Shown here one piece after another: positions 17,157 through 24,437 of a stretch of 36,744 nt of DNA. The position numbers and the translations under genes are program-made. Every line of letters starts with the position of its first letter. The first letter of the stretch is position 1. Under the pieces are notes generated by a model. The model saw only the letters and a program-made list of their open reading frames with translations, did not search any database and had not been told where the DNA came from. The stretch is from contig CAJAQO010000329.1 in the NCBI GenBank assembly GCA_903944085.1, positions 1-36,744 on the forward strand, given 5' to 3'. This DNA is from an uncultured Verrucomicrobia subdivision 3 bacterium. GTDB taxonomy: Bacteria > Verrucomicrobiota > Verrucomicrobiia > Limisphaerales > UBA11358.

Positions 17157-17392
17157 GCGCGGTATCTTTGTAGAACCCAGCCTAAAATAATTTCCCAGCT
17201 CCGTCAGGAGCGGCATCGGCGGCATCGGAATTAACGCAAAGGCGCAAAGACGCAAAGAAACCGTGGGATGACCAATCCAATGCCTTGCGCCTTGGCGACT
17301 TTGCGTTTTGGCGTTAAATATTTATGCCGCCCCAGACGGGGCTTTTTCATTTTGCGAATCGTGTTCTACAAATATGTCGCGCCTAACGGCGC
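17148..17392. repeat. Nested inverted-repeat element (about 245 bp)
   Basis: Three elements appear in order and then return inverted. The outer left arm (17148-17176) has GCGCC-gta-GGCGC followed by TATCTTTGTAGAAC. The outer right arm (17363-17392) is GTTCTACAAATATGTCGC followed by GCGCC-taac-GGCGC, the reverse complement with few changes. Inside are the hairpins GCTCC-gtca-GGAGC (17199) and GCCCC-agac-GGGGC (17329). At the centre are CGCAAAG at 17235, 17243 and 17251 (8-bp period), and a related inverted tract at 17283-17316. No coding capacity is visible. A third copy of the outer arm starts at 36718. Confidence 0.72.
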
Positions 17393-17401
17393 TTTGCTCT
17401 G

Positions 17402-17619
17402 GGAATCCCAACGGGATTCCATCCTTCAGCCCGGGGTTGCGCGGCACGCGCTACCCTAGTTCAGCGTCCAAACAAAATCACAACCCCAACGGGGTTGCAT
17501 CACCGTGCCGTCTGATGGATTCAACCCTTTCAGGGTTGTTTTGCGTGCGCCCGTCCACCCAGCGTAGGCCGACTCCGTCGGCCAACGCCGGGCTGAATGA
17601 TTAAATCCCGTTGGGATTT
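17402..17619. repeat. Cluster of 17-19 bp palindromes with a 3-nt centre (left group)
   Basis: Five perfect hairpins lie here: GGAATCCC-aac-GGGATTCC (17402-17420), CAACCCC-aac-GGGGTTG (17481-17497), CAACCCT-ttc-AGGGTTG (17522-17538), GGCCGAC-tcc-GTCGGCC (17567-17583) and AAATCCC-gtt-GGGATTT (17603-17619). The arms differ in sequence, but every change in one arm is matched in the other, and the centre is always 3 nt. Confidence 0.85.
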
Positions 17620-17670
17620 CTCATTGCGAATTTGCGTGCCGGTTTTCCATCCGCGCGCCTCGCACCCACC

Positions 17671-17700
17671 CCTTTCCGTGGTGCTGCGCCGTGCTTTCGC
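17671..17700 (+). repeat. 30-bp direct repeat, left copy
   Basis: CCTTTC.GTGG.GCT.CGCCGTGC.TTCGC (dots vary) occurs here and at 18058-18087, with 26 of 30 bases identical. The two copies enclose the 22-bp array. Confidence 0.75.
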
Positions 17701-17722
17701 GTCTTGGGGGCTGCTTCACGGC

Positions 17723-18000
17723 AAGCAAGGGTGAGGAAGCCTCCCGGCATGGGTGCTGGGCTTGCACCTCATCCTTGCTGTGCCTGCCCAGCAAGGGTGC
17801 TGTTCGAGTCCAGCAAGGGTGCTGCGACCTCTCGGCAAGGATGCTGTTGGCGATAAGCAAGGGTGCCGGGCTTGAACCTTACCCTTGCTGAGACCTCTCA
17901 CCATGGGTGCTGCCTTCAACCAGCAAGGGTGAGGTTCACGTCCAGCAAGGGTGGTGTGACCTCCCAGCAAGGATGCTGTCCTTGACCAGCAAGGGTGCTG
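17723..18000. repeat. 13-unit phased array with exact 22-bp period
   Basis: Units start at 17723, 17745, 17767 and so on to 17987, each exactly 22 bp after the last. Each unit has a 14-bp core, consensus CAGCAAGGGTGCTG, whose ends CAGCA and TGCTG are inverted copies of each other, and an 8-bp spacer that differs between units and is pyrimidine-rich. In units 3 (17767) and 8 (17877) the core reads as the reverse complement (ATCCTTGCTG, ACCCTTGCTG), but the phase is kept. Three units cycle through all frames, and no start, signal or domain supports translation. It is too short-pitched to be a CRISPR array. Confidence 0.9.
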
Positions 18001-18057
18001 GACGGGGTGGTTTGGGTCAAAATGCCCGCTTTTTGGCAAAAACCGCCTCGCGGCCGT

Positions 18058-18087
18058 CCTTTCGGTGGGGCTACGCCGTGCCTTCGC
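18058..18087 (+). repeat. 30-bp direct repeat, right copy
   Basis: This is the second copy of the 30-bp sequence found at 17671-17700 (26 of 30 identical), placed 58 bp beyond the last array unit. Confidence 0.75.
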
Positions 18088-18111
18088 TTCCGTCCCCCGC
18101 CCCACCGCTCC

Positions 18112-18284
18112 GGTCGCGGAGCGACCACCGGAAATGAGCCAGCTACGGAGTGGCTGGTAAGCTGCCGCAAAAACCACGCGCCCTGAAAGGACGCCGGATG
18201 CCACCGTCCTTTCAGGACGATTCCATTTGTCACCGCAACCCGGCACCTCGTGCCGGGCTAATTTCCGAATGTCGCTCCGCGACA
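18112..18284. repeat. Cluster of 3-nt-centre palindromes (right group)
   Basis: Hairpins of the same geometry as the left group recur: GGTCGC-gga-GCGACC (18112-18126), GCGCCCT-gaa-AGGACGC with one mismatch (18178-18194), CGTCCT-ttc-AGGACG (18205-18219), CCCGGCAC-ctc-GTGCCGGG (18239-18257) and TGTCGC-tcc-GCGACA (18270-18284). A degenerate one with arms AGCCA and TGGCT lies at 18137-18155. Confidence 0.85.
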
Positions 18285-18666
18285 AAAATCCGCGTTTCAT
18301 CCGGGTTTCATCGGTGGCTGAAATAATTGGCCCGCCCGCCGCTCTCCCCAAGTTTTTATGCAGGGATCGCTGCCAAAATTCGGTTCGAACATTTTATGCG
18401 CGTCACAGGGTGTCTCCGTGGATGAGGAATTAAATGAGCGAATGGGGGCAATTTCCCCAGTGGTTGATTCTATTGGTTCTGCACCGCGTCGGGTCACAAA
18501 ACCATCGTGGATAATCGGGCTAATCCCGGGCTGTCCAAAAACTCACCTTCCTGGTCTCATCCGGCGTCCCGACGGTGTCTTTTAACTCATCTATTCGTTG
18601 GCGAAAAACGGTTTCTACGGCGTCTTTCGCTTGGAAAGTCAGCCGGGGTTTGTTATCCACCCGTTA
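18285..18666. other. Upstream region of the LacI-type regulator
   Basis: This 382-bp stretch after the palindrome cluster has no supported gene; short open frames overlap in several phases. It should contain the promoter of the regulator gene at 18667. The frame of that gene is open up to a TTG at 18598, but the residues before 18667 do not fit the family. Confidence 0.5.
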
Positions 18667-19716
18667 ATGCTTTCCAAACGTGTTACGGTTTACGATATCG
18701 CCAAAAAGGCGGGGGTGTCGCATTCGACCGTGGCCCTGGCTTTAAGGAATCACCACCGCATTTCGGAAGCCAGACGCAAACAAGTCAGGCGGATTGCCGA
18801 CGAAATGGGCTACGTTCCAGATCCCATGTTAACGGCGCTGGCCTCCTATCGGGCGCAAATGCATCCAACCAGATTGCAGAACGCCATTGCTTGGATTAAT
18901 CACTGGGAGCAGCCGGATAAATTGCGCGGGGCACATCGGGAGTTTGATGCCTATTGGCTGGGGGCGCAAGCAGCGGCCCGCCGCTATGGCTTTCGGCTGG
19001 AGGAAATCTGCTGGCTGCCGGAATTTTCGGCCAGACGGTTTGAGCAGATTCTCCTGACGCGCGGAATTCGCGGCGTGTTGATTCCGCCGCATCCCGCCGC
19101 GCCGGACTGGGGCGATTTCGACTGGTCGAAATTTTCCGTGATTCGCTTTGGTCTTTCGGTGCCAAACCCCGATTCACATCTGGTAACGGCTGACCAATTG
19201 CGCGCCGTGTTGATGGCGATGCGCCGAATCAGCGAGCTTGGCTATCAGCGCATCGGGTTGGTGATTCCCGAAGATCAAGACCGGCGCCTGGGGGGAAATT
19301 TCATTGGCGGATTTTCAGCCGCGCAAAAATTTTACGATTTGGCCGTGCTGCCGCCGTTGCTGACGGAAGAAAAGTTTTATGTGACTAAGACCGCCAATGG
19401 CGCACGACGGCTCCATCAATGGCTCCGCAAACACCAGCCGGATGCGGTGCTGACCTCCGTCAGTTCCCTGCCCGACATGCTCGGCCAGCTCGGCCAGCGG
19501 ATCCCGAGAGACCTTGCCGTGGCCGGCACCAGTCTGGACGTGCCGGTGGATGCGGGCATTGACCAGCATTCGGAAGCCATCGGGCGCATGGCCGTGGAGA
19601 TGCTCGTCTCGCAGATCAACTTGAACGAACGCGGCGAACCGGCCAACCCATCCCGCATTCTGATTGAAAGCCGCTGGCGGGACGGCAGATCCATGCCGCC
19701 GGCAAAACCGTCATAA
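18667..19716 (+). CDS. LacI-family transcriptional regulator
   Basis: The 349-residue protein starts at ATG 18667, which places the DNA-binding domain at the N-terminus as usual. VTVYDIAKKAGVSHSTVALALRNHHRIS (residues 6-33) is a LacI helix-turn-helix with the hinge helix region following (PDPMLTALASYRAQ). Residues of about 75-335 form the periplasmic-binding-like sensor, with a typical SELGYQRIGLVIP segment. LacI regulators bind palindromic operators and release or gain binding on a sugar ligand. It precedes the carbohydrate-related genes in the same direction, which suggests that it controls them. A perfect 20-bp palindrome lies 36 bp after its stop codon and is a candidate operator. Confidence 0.93.
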   Translation: MLSKRVTVYDIAKKAGVSHSTVALALRNHHRISEARRKQVRRIADEMGYVPDPMLTALASYRAQMHPTRLQNAIAWINHWEQPDKLRGAHREFDAYWLGAQAAARRYGFRLEEICWLPEFSARRFEQILLTRGIRGVLIPPHPAAPDWGDFDWSKFSVIRFGLSVPNPDSHLVTADQLRAVLMAMRRISELGYQRIGLVIPEDQDRRLGGNFIGGFSAAQKFYDLAVLPPLLTEEKFYVTKTANGARRLHQWLRKHQPDAVLTSVSSLPDMLGQLGQRIPRDLAVAGTSLDVPVDAGIDQHSEAIGRMAVEMLVSQINLNERGEPANPSRILIESRWRDGRSMPPAKPS

Positions 19717-19752
19717 TACTTTTTAATTCGTTGCATATGCCAATGAAGACAC

Positions 19753-19772
19753 AAGGTTTACTGGTAAACCTT
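19753..19772. promoter_or_regulatory. Perfect 20-bp palindrome: candidate LacI-type operator or terminator
   Basis: Half-sites AAGGTTTAC and GTAAACCTT flank a TG centre, 111 bp before the ATG of the beta-strand-repeat protein. The size and symmetry fit a LacI-family operator. It also runs into TTTT, so it could instead terminate the regulator transcript, although the stem is rather AT-rich. Confidence 0.55.
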
Positions 19773-19883
19773 TTTTGTGGTTGTAAATCCACCCAGACGC
19801 GCGGAAAGTAAAAGCACAAACCCATGTGGCCTTTGCCGACCTGTGCGTCGCCGCTGGGCGCAACCCCAAACCAAAGAAAGCCA

Positions 19884-22800
19884 ATGAAAACGACAACCAA
19901 AAACTGGAGCCGCGCCGTGCGAACCGCGATGACGGTCGCGCTGCTCGCCGCCGCGGCGTCCGCCGCGGCCACCAACGGCACTTGGACCAACCTCGTGCTC
20001 ACCGCCACGAACAGCACCGCTGCGGGCAGTTGGCTCAAAGCGGCCAACTGGCAGGGCGGCCTCATCGCCACCAACATGGACGGCATCGCCGACTTCAGCA
20101 CGCTCACTTTTACCAACGTCAGCAGCACGGTGACGCTGGACGCGCCGCAGACGATTGGCACTTTGCTGTTTGCCAATGGTGCGCCGACGAACTGGCTGGT
20201 GAACGCCAGTTCCACCAACGCCACGCTGCCGACGACGAACGCCATCACGTTGGCCACCAGCACCGGTCAACCGGTTATCAATGTCAGCAATCAGCTCGTC
20301 ACGTTCAACGCCCCGATTTTCGGCACGAATGGATTTATTAAAACGGGCGCGGGCACGTTGCTCTTGAACAACGCCAATACGAATGGGGCGGGGTTTTTGA
20401 ACGGCACGGTCATCGTGTCCAACGGCGTCCTGCAATGCGGCAACGCCACGTTCGGCATCGCCGGCAACCAAGATGGGACGAACATCGTGAGCGTGACGAA
20501 TGGCGCGACGTTGCAGGTGATGCCGGGCATTGCGGTCAACAACAAATATCTCTTGATCAGCGGGGCCGGCGCCGGCGGCACGTTGGGCGCGATTTATGCC
20601 AATCCCGCGACCAACACCAGCAGCACCCGCTGGGGCTTGAGCACGGTCAATGACAGCGGCATCTCGGCCAACAGCAGCGCGGCGTTTCCGGCCATCGCGC
20701 TGGCGGGCAACAGCAGCATCCGTGTGGATGGCTCCAATTTCACTTATTCCGTGCTGTTGGGCTATATGACGAGCACCACAAATAATTTCACACTGACCAA
20801 GACTGGCACGGGCCGCGCTTCCTTTGAACGTGGCGCCAACGTGTCCAATATCGTGGTGAATGCGGGTTTGTTGACTCCCAATTCGGCCAGCGCCTTTGGT
20901 GCGGTCCAGACTTGGACGGTTAACTCCGGCGGCTCGATTCTCACCTGGCAGAACAACTGTTACAGTTCCGGAGCTTCGATGACGGTCAATGCCGGCGGGG
21001 TTTGGGACATCAACGGGCGCAACGACCAGGCTGGAACCGGTTACACGGAAACCATCGGCTTTCTGACCGGTGCCGGAACCATCACGCACGGTGAAAATGG
21101 CACGCTTGTTTCCACCATTCTTGCGGTCAACAATAACAGTTCGTTCAGCGGCTCGATCACGGTGTCAAACGGCACGTTGCACCTGACCAAAAACACCGCC
21201 GGCACGACGCTTACTTTAAGCGGCACAAACAGCTACAACGGCATCACCACCATTAATGCCGGCACGCTGCTGGTGGACGGCCAGCACACGGGCGGCAGCA
21301 ATTATGTGGTGAACGCCGGCGCGGTTCTTGGCGGCAAGGGAATAATTATTCCGAACGCGCCAAATATCATTACCTTGAACGGCGAGTTGGCGGCGGGCGA
21401 CAATGGCGGCACCCTTACGGTCAGCAACGTCGTCGGTTCCGGCGACGTTTATGTGACCAATGCCAGTCTCGTGGTGCTCGGCCAGCTCAACACTTCCGCC
21501 AGCGGCAACTATCTCAATTCGCTCAATCTCACGAACTGCACCATCACCGCGCCGCTCCAGCAGAACGGGACGGAAGCCTCGATTTACACCTCGGTGTTGA
21601 ACGTGGACGGCACGAACAACACGTTGAGTTTTACCACGGCCAATCCCACCATCGGCCAGTTCCCGCTGATAAAATTCAACGGCAGCACCTCGATTGGTGG
21701 CCTGAATGGTTTTGCCGGCTTGAACCTGTCGGCGGCGACGGGCGTCAAGGCCTACCTTTCCAACAACACGGCCAATGCCTCGATTGACATCGTGGTGACC
21801 AATGTTCCCGCGCTCGTCTGGCAGGGTCCCGGCAATTGGACCATCGGCGGCCCGACCGACTGGCTCAACCTCGCGACCCCCACGGCCTATACTGAAACCG
21901 CCGGCAGCGGGCCGTTCGTCATCTTCAACGACACCGGCGCGGCGGCCGTCAACCTCGCGGCGACGGTCACGCCCAAAGGCATCAGCGTGATTAACACCAA
22001 TGATAATTATATTTTCAGCGGCCCCGGTTCGCTCAACGGCAGCGGCAGTTTCTTGAAGGACGGCCCCGGCACGCTCACGTTGGCGAACACGAACATGCTC
22101 TCCGGCACCATCACTGTCCTCAACGGCGCGCTGGCCATCGGCAACGGCGGCACTTCCGGCAGCCTCGGCGCAGCCAGCGTCGCCAACTCCGGCCAGGTCA
22201 TCTTTAATCGCAGCGACAATGTGACCATTGCCAACGTTATTGGTGGCTCCGGCTCGCTGGTCAAGAATAGCACCGACGCGGTCACGCTGACCGGCGTCGG
22301 CAATGTCGGCGGCAGCATCGCGGTGAACGCGGGCACGCTCGCGCTCGGTCCGACGGGCACCATCACGGTTTCCGGCGATGTCACCGGCAACGGCGCGTTT
22401 GGCATCAACAGCGCGGGCCATGTCATTTTGAGCAGCGGCAACATCACTTACTCCGGTGGTTCGCTCATCACCAATGGCGGCACGCTGGAATTTGACAATG
22501 CCTTCCCGCCATCCGGCAACATTTCGGACAACGGCACGCTGGCGTTCGGCTCGGGCGGCACGTTTAACGACAATATTTCCGGCCCCGGCGGGCTGACGCT
22601 TCTCAACAGTGCCTATGTGACGCTGGCGGGTGCGAACACCTACACCGGCCCGACCGTGGTGCTCGGCAGCGGCTCGCTGACGGCAAACGCCGCGAATTAT
22701 CCGCCTGCCAGTGCTCTGACGCTTGGCAGCACCAATGGCGCAGCCGACGTCGGCTCGGCCAATTTCAACGCCGGCAATCCCGTTCTGGCCGGCCTCATCG

Positions 22801-24263
22801 CCGGCGGCAACAACAGTTCCGGCGATACCATCAGTTTCGGCGGCAGCGGCCAGACGCTTACCATCGCCGGCAATGTTTACGTCGGCAACTCCGGCCCCGT
22901 TGGCGCGTCCGTTGCGCTGCCGGTTTCCGGCGCGGGTGATTCTTTGACCGTCGTCACCAACGGCGGCGTATTCCAAATCGGTCTGGGCAACACCGGTTCC
23001 GGTGTCAACCCGGACAATGTGCTGGTGGACTTCAGCGGCTTGGACAACTTCATTGCCAATCTGGGAACCAACGGCACGCTCAACCTGGGCACGCTCGACG
23101 GCAATCCTGGCCCGCCCAATGGCGCGACGGTGGTCAACCAGTTTATTCTGGCGTCGGTTTCCAATTCCATTACCGCCGGCACCCTCATGGTCGGCGCGGG
23201 CGGGCGCCAGTTGGTGCCGGAACTGGAATTGGGCGCGGGCACCAACGTGTTTAATGTGAATACCAATTACGCGGGCGGCGGCGGACGCGACGGCAGCTAT
23301 GTTCACTTTGCCACCAGCACCGGTGGCCTGCGCCTGCGTGCCTTCGACGGGGTTTCCCGCGCGGTTTTCAACGTGGGCGTGAACCCGACCACCGGCACTG
23401 GCGCGGGTATCACGAACACAGTGGATTTCACCGGCCATCAGGTGGACCTGTTGTTGAGCACGCTGACCATTGGCGATTACAACAATGCCGGCGCGTATTT
23501 GAACACCTTCTCGTTTGACACCGGCACCCTGGACGCGCAAGTCACCAGCCTCTCCGTGCTGCGCAACAACAATGCCAACGCCTCCGTCAGCGGCAGCACG
23601 TTGAACCTCAACGGCGGCACGGCCAGACTGGGCCCGGTCACGCTCACGGCCAGCCCGGCTTATGGCACGTTGAACATCACCAACGCGAATGTCACCACCG
23701 CAAATATCAGTTCATCGGGCGGCGGCGTGTCTTCGTTAAGCCTCGCCAATTCCACCTGGAGCCTTGTCCTTACTAACAACGGCAACCCGGCGACGGCTCC
23801 GGTGCTGGCCACGAATTTTTCCGTCACGGGCACCGTCAATCTTGGTGTGAACGGCACCAACTGGGCAGTCGGCACGTTTCCGTTGATCACTTACACCGGC
23901 ACGATTGGCGGCGATGGCTATCCCGCGCTGAATCTGGTCAGCCTGCCGGCGGGCGTTGGCGGTTATCTGTCCAACGACGTGGCCAATCTGTCGGTGGATC
24001 TGGTTGTCACCAACGCGCCGCTGCTGGTCAGCACCATTCCGGTGCCGATCGCGTTCTCGGTTTCCGGCAGCACACTGAACTTGTCCTGGCCGGGCGATCA
24101 TCGCGGCTGGCGGCTGCTGGCACAGACGAACAGCTTGAATGCCGGTTTGAATCCGGCGACCAACGCGTGGTTCACCATCAGCGGCTCGACCGGCGTGACA
24201 AACGAATCGTTCCCGATCAATCCGGTGAACGCGACGGTGTTTTATCGTTTGGTTTATCCGTGA
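19884..24263 (+). CDS. Giant secreted autotransporter-associated beta-strand repeat protein
   Basis: The protein has 1459 residues from ATG 19884 (preceded by AAAGAAAG). It has a signal peptide (about 1-29, ending near ASAAA). The body is built of Gly/Asn/Thr/Ser-rich repeats of the PATR type: GAGTLLLNNANTNG, GPGTLTLANTNMLSGTITVL and TLTLSGTNSYNGITTINAGTLLVDG are clear examples, predicting a long beta-helix. A segment of about 50 residues occurs twice (DNA 21660-21809 and 23877-24020; key residues FPLI, IGG, LNL, YLSN, AN.S.D.VVTN). No autotransporter barrel is present; instead the last 72 residues form a domain shared with the protein at 25647. It is probably a cell-surface or extracellular adhesive or carbohydrate-binding protein; no catalytic domain is seen. 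Confidence 0.85.
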   Translation: MKTTTKNWSRAVRTAMTVALLAAAASAAATNGTWTNLVLTATNSTAAGSWLKAANWQGGLIATNMDGIADFSTLTFTNVSSTVTLDAPQTIGTLLFANGAPTNWLVNASSTNATLPTTNAITLATSTGQPVINVSNQLVTFNAPIFGTNGFIKTGAGTLLLNNANTNGAGFLNGTVIVSNGVLQCGNATFGIAGNQDGTNIVSVTNGATLQVMPGIAVNNKYLLISGAGAGGTLGAIYANPATNTSSTRWGLSTVNDSGISANSSAAFPAIALAGNSSIRVDGSNFTYSVLLGYMTSTTNNFTLTKTGTGRASFERGANVSNIVVNAGLLTPNSASAFGAVQTWTVNSGGSILTWQNNCYSSGASMTVNAGGVWDINGRNDQAGTGYTETIGFLTGAGTITHGENGTLVSTILAVNNNSSFSGSITVSNGTLHLTKNTAGTTLTLSGTNSYNGITTINAGTLLVDGQHTGGSNYVVNAGAVLGGKGIIIPNAPNIITLNGELAAGDNGGTLTVSNVVGSGDVYVTNASLVVLGQLNTSASGNYLNSLNLTNCTITAPLQQNGTEASIYTSVLNVDGTNNTLSFTTANPTIGQFPLIKFNGSTSIGGLNGFAGLNLSAATGVKAYLSNNTANASIDIVVTNVPALVWQGPGNWTIGGPTDWLNLATPTAYTETAGSGPFVIFNDTGAAAVNLAATVTPKGISVINTNDNYIFSGPGSLNGSGSFLKDGPGTLTLANTNMLSGTITVLNGALAIGNGGTSGSLGAASVANSGQVIFNRSDNVTIANVIGGSGSLVKNSTDAVTLTGVGNVGGSIAVNAGTLALGPTGTITVSGDVTGNGAFGINSAGHVILSSGNITYSGGSLITNGGTLEFDNAFPPSGNISDNGTLAFGSGGTFNDNISGPGGLTLLNSAYVTLAGANTYTGPTVVLGSGSLTANAANYPPASALTLGSTNGAADVGSANFNAGNPVLAGLIAGGNNSSGDTISFGGSGQTLTIAGNVYVGNSGPVGASVALPVSGAGDSLTVVTNGGVFQIGLGNTGSGVNPDNVLVDFSGLDNFIANLGTNGTLNLGTLDGNPGPPNGATVVNQFILASVSNSITAGTLMVGAGGRQLVPELELGAGTNVFNVNTNYAGGGGRDGSYVHFATSTGGLRLRAFDGVSRAVFNVGVNPTTGTGAGITNTVDFTGHQVDLLLSTLTIGDYNNAGAYLNTFSFDTGTLDAQVTSLSVLRNNNANASVSGSTLNLNGGTARLGPVTLTASPAYGTLNITNANVTTANISSSGGGVSSLSLANSTWSLVLTNNGNPATAPVLATNFSVTGTVNLGVNGTNWAVGTFPLITYTGTIGGDGYPALNLVSLPAGVGGYLSNDVANLSVDLVVTNAPLLVSTIPVPIAFSVSGSTLNLSWPGDHRGWRLLAQTNSLNAGLNPATNAWFTISGSTGVTNESFPINPVNATVFYRLVYP

Positions 24264-24279
24264 GTTTGATCTGGGGTTG

Positions 24280-24307
24280 CGGCCAGGAGAATTTTTTCTC
24301 CCGGCCG
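24280..24307 (+). terminator. Hairpin after the beta-strand repeat gene
   Basis: The arms CGGCC-a-GGAGA and TCTCC-c-GGCCG form a 10-bp stem with one internal mismatch around ATTTTT, 17 bp after the stop codon. It is not followed by a strong T-run (GTTTCC), so termination is likely but not certain. Confidence 0.6.
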
Positions 24308-24437
24308 TTTCCAGCCATAAAACGTTGCCCCCTTCGAATACAGGATACACATGCGCCGGATTTCACGGCGGTTTTCAGTCGCAATTCATTGCCGGCTTGA
24401 ACGGGGTGATTGCGAATGCCGACCGAAACAACTTTAA

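Noticed and set aside
17308-17604. 98-codon frame in the palindrome cluster
   Set aside because: Its peptide (NPNGIPSFSPGLRGTRYPS type) is a recurrent translation of intergenic palindromes, not a conserved protein.
17723-18000. Possible CRISPR array
   Set aside because: The conserved part is 14 bp and the variable part 8 bp, far shorter than CRISPR repeats and spacers; cores are degenerate, two are inverted, and no cas genes are in the window.
17716-18351. 211-codon open frame on the minus strand across the 22-bp array
   Set aside because: It follows from the stop-poor repeat; the 22-bp period shifts the frame each unit, there is no ribosome-binding site, signal or domain, and it also runs through palindromes.
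21216-23540. 774-codon open frame antisense to the beta-strand-repeat gene
   Set aside because: It is the shadow of a GC-rich repetitive coding sequence; its translation is Arg/Ala/Gly-rich without a recognisable fold, whereas the plus strand has a signal peptide and PATR motifs.
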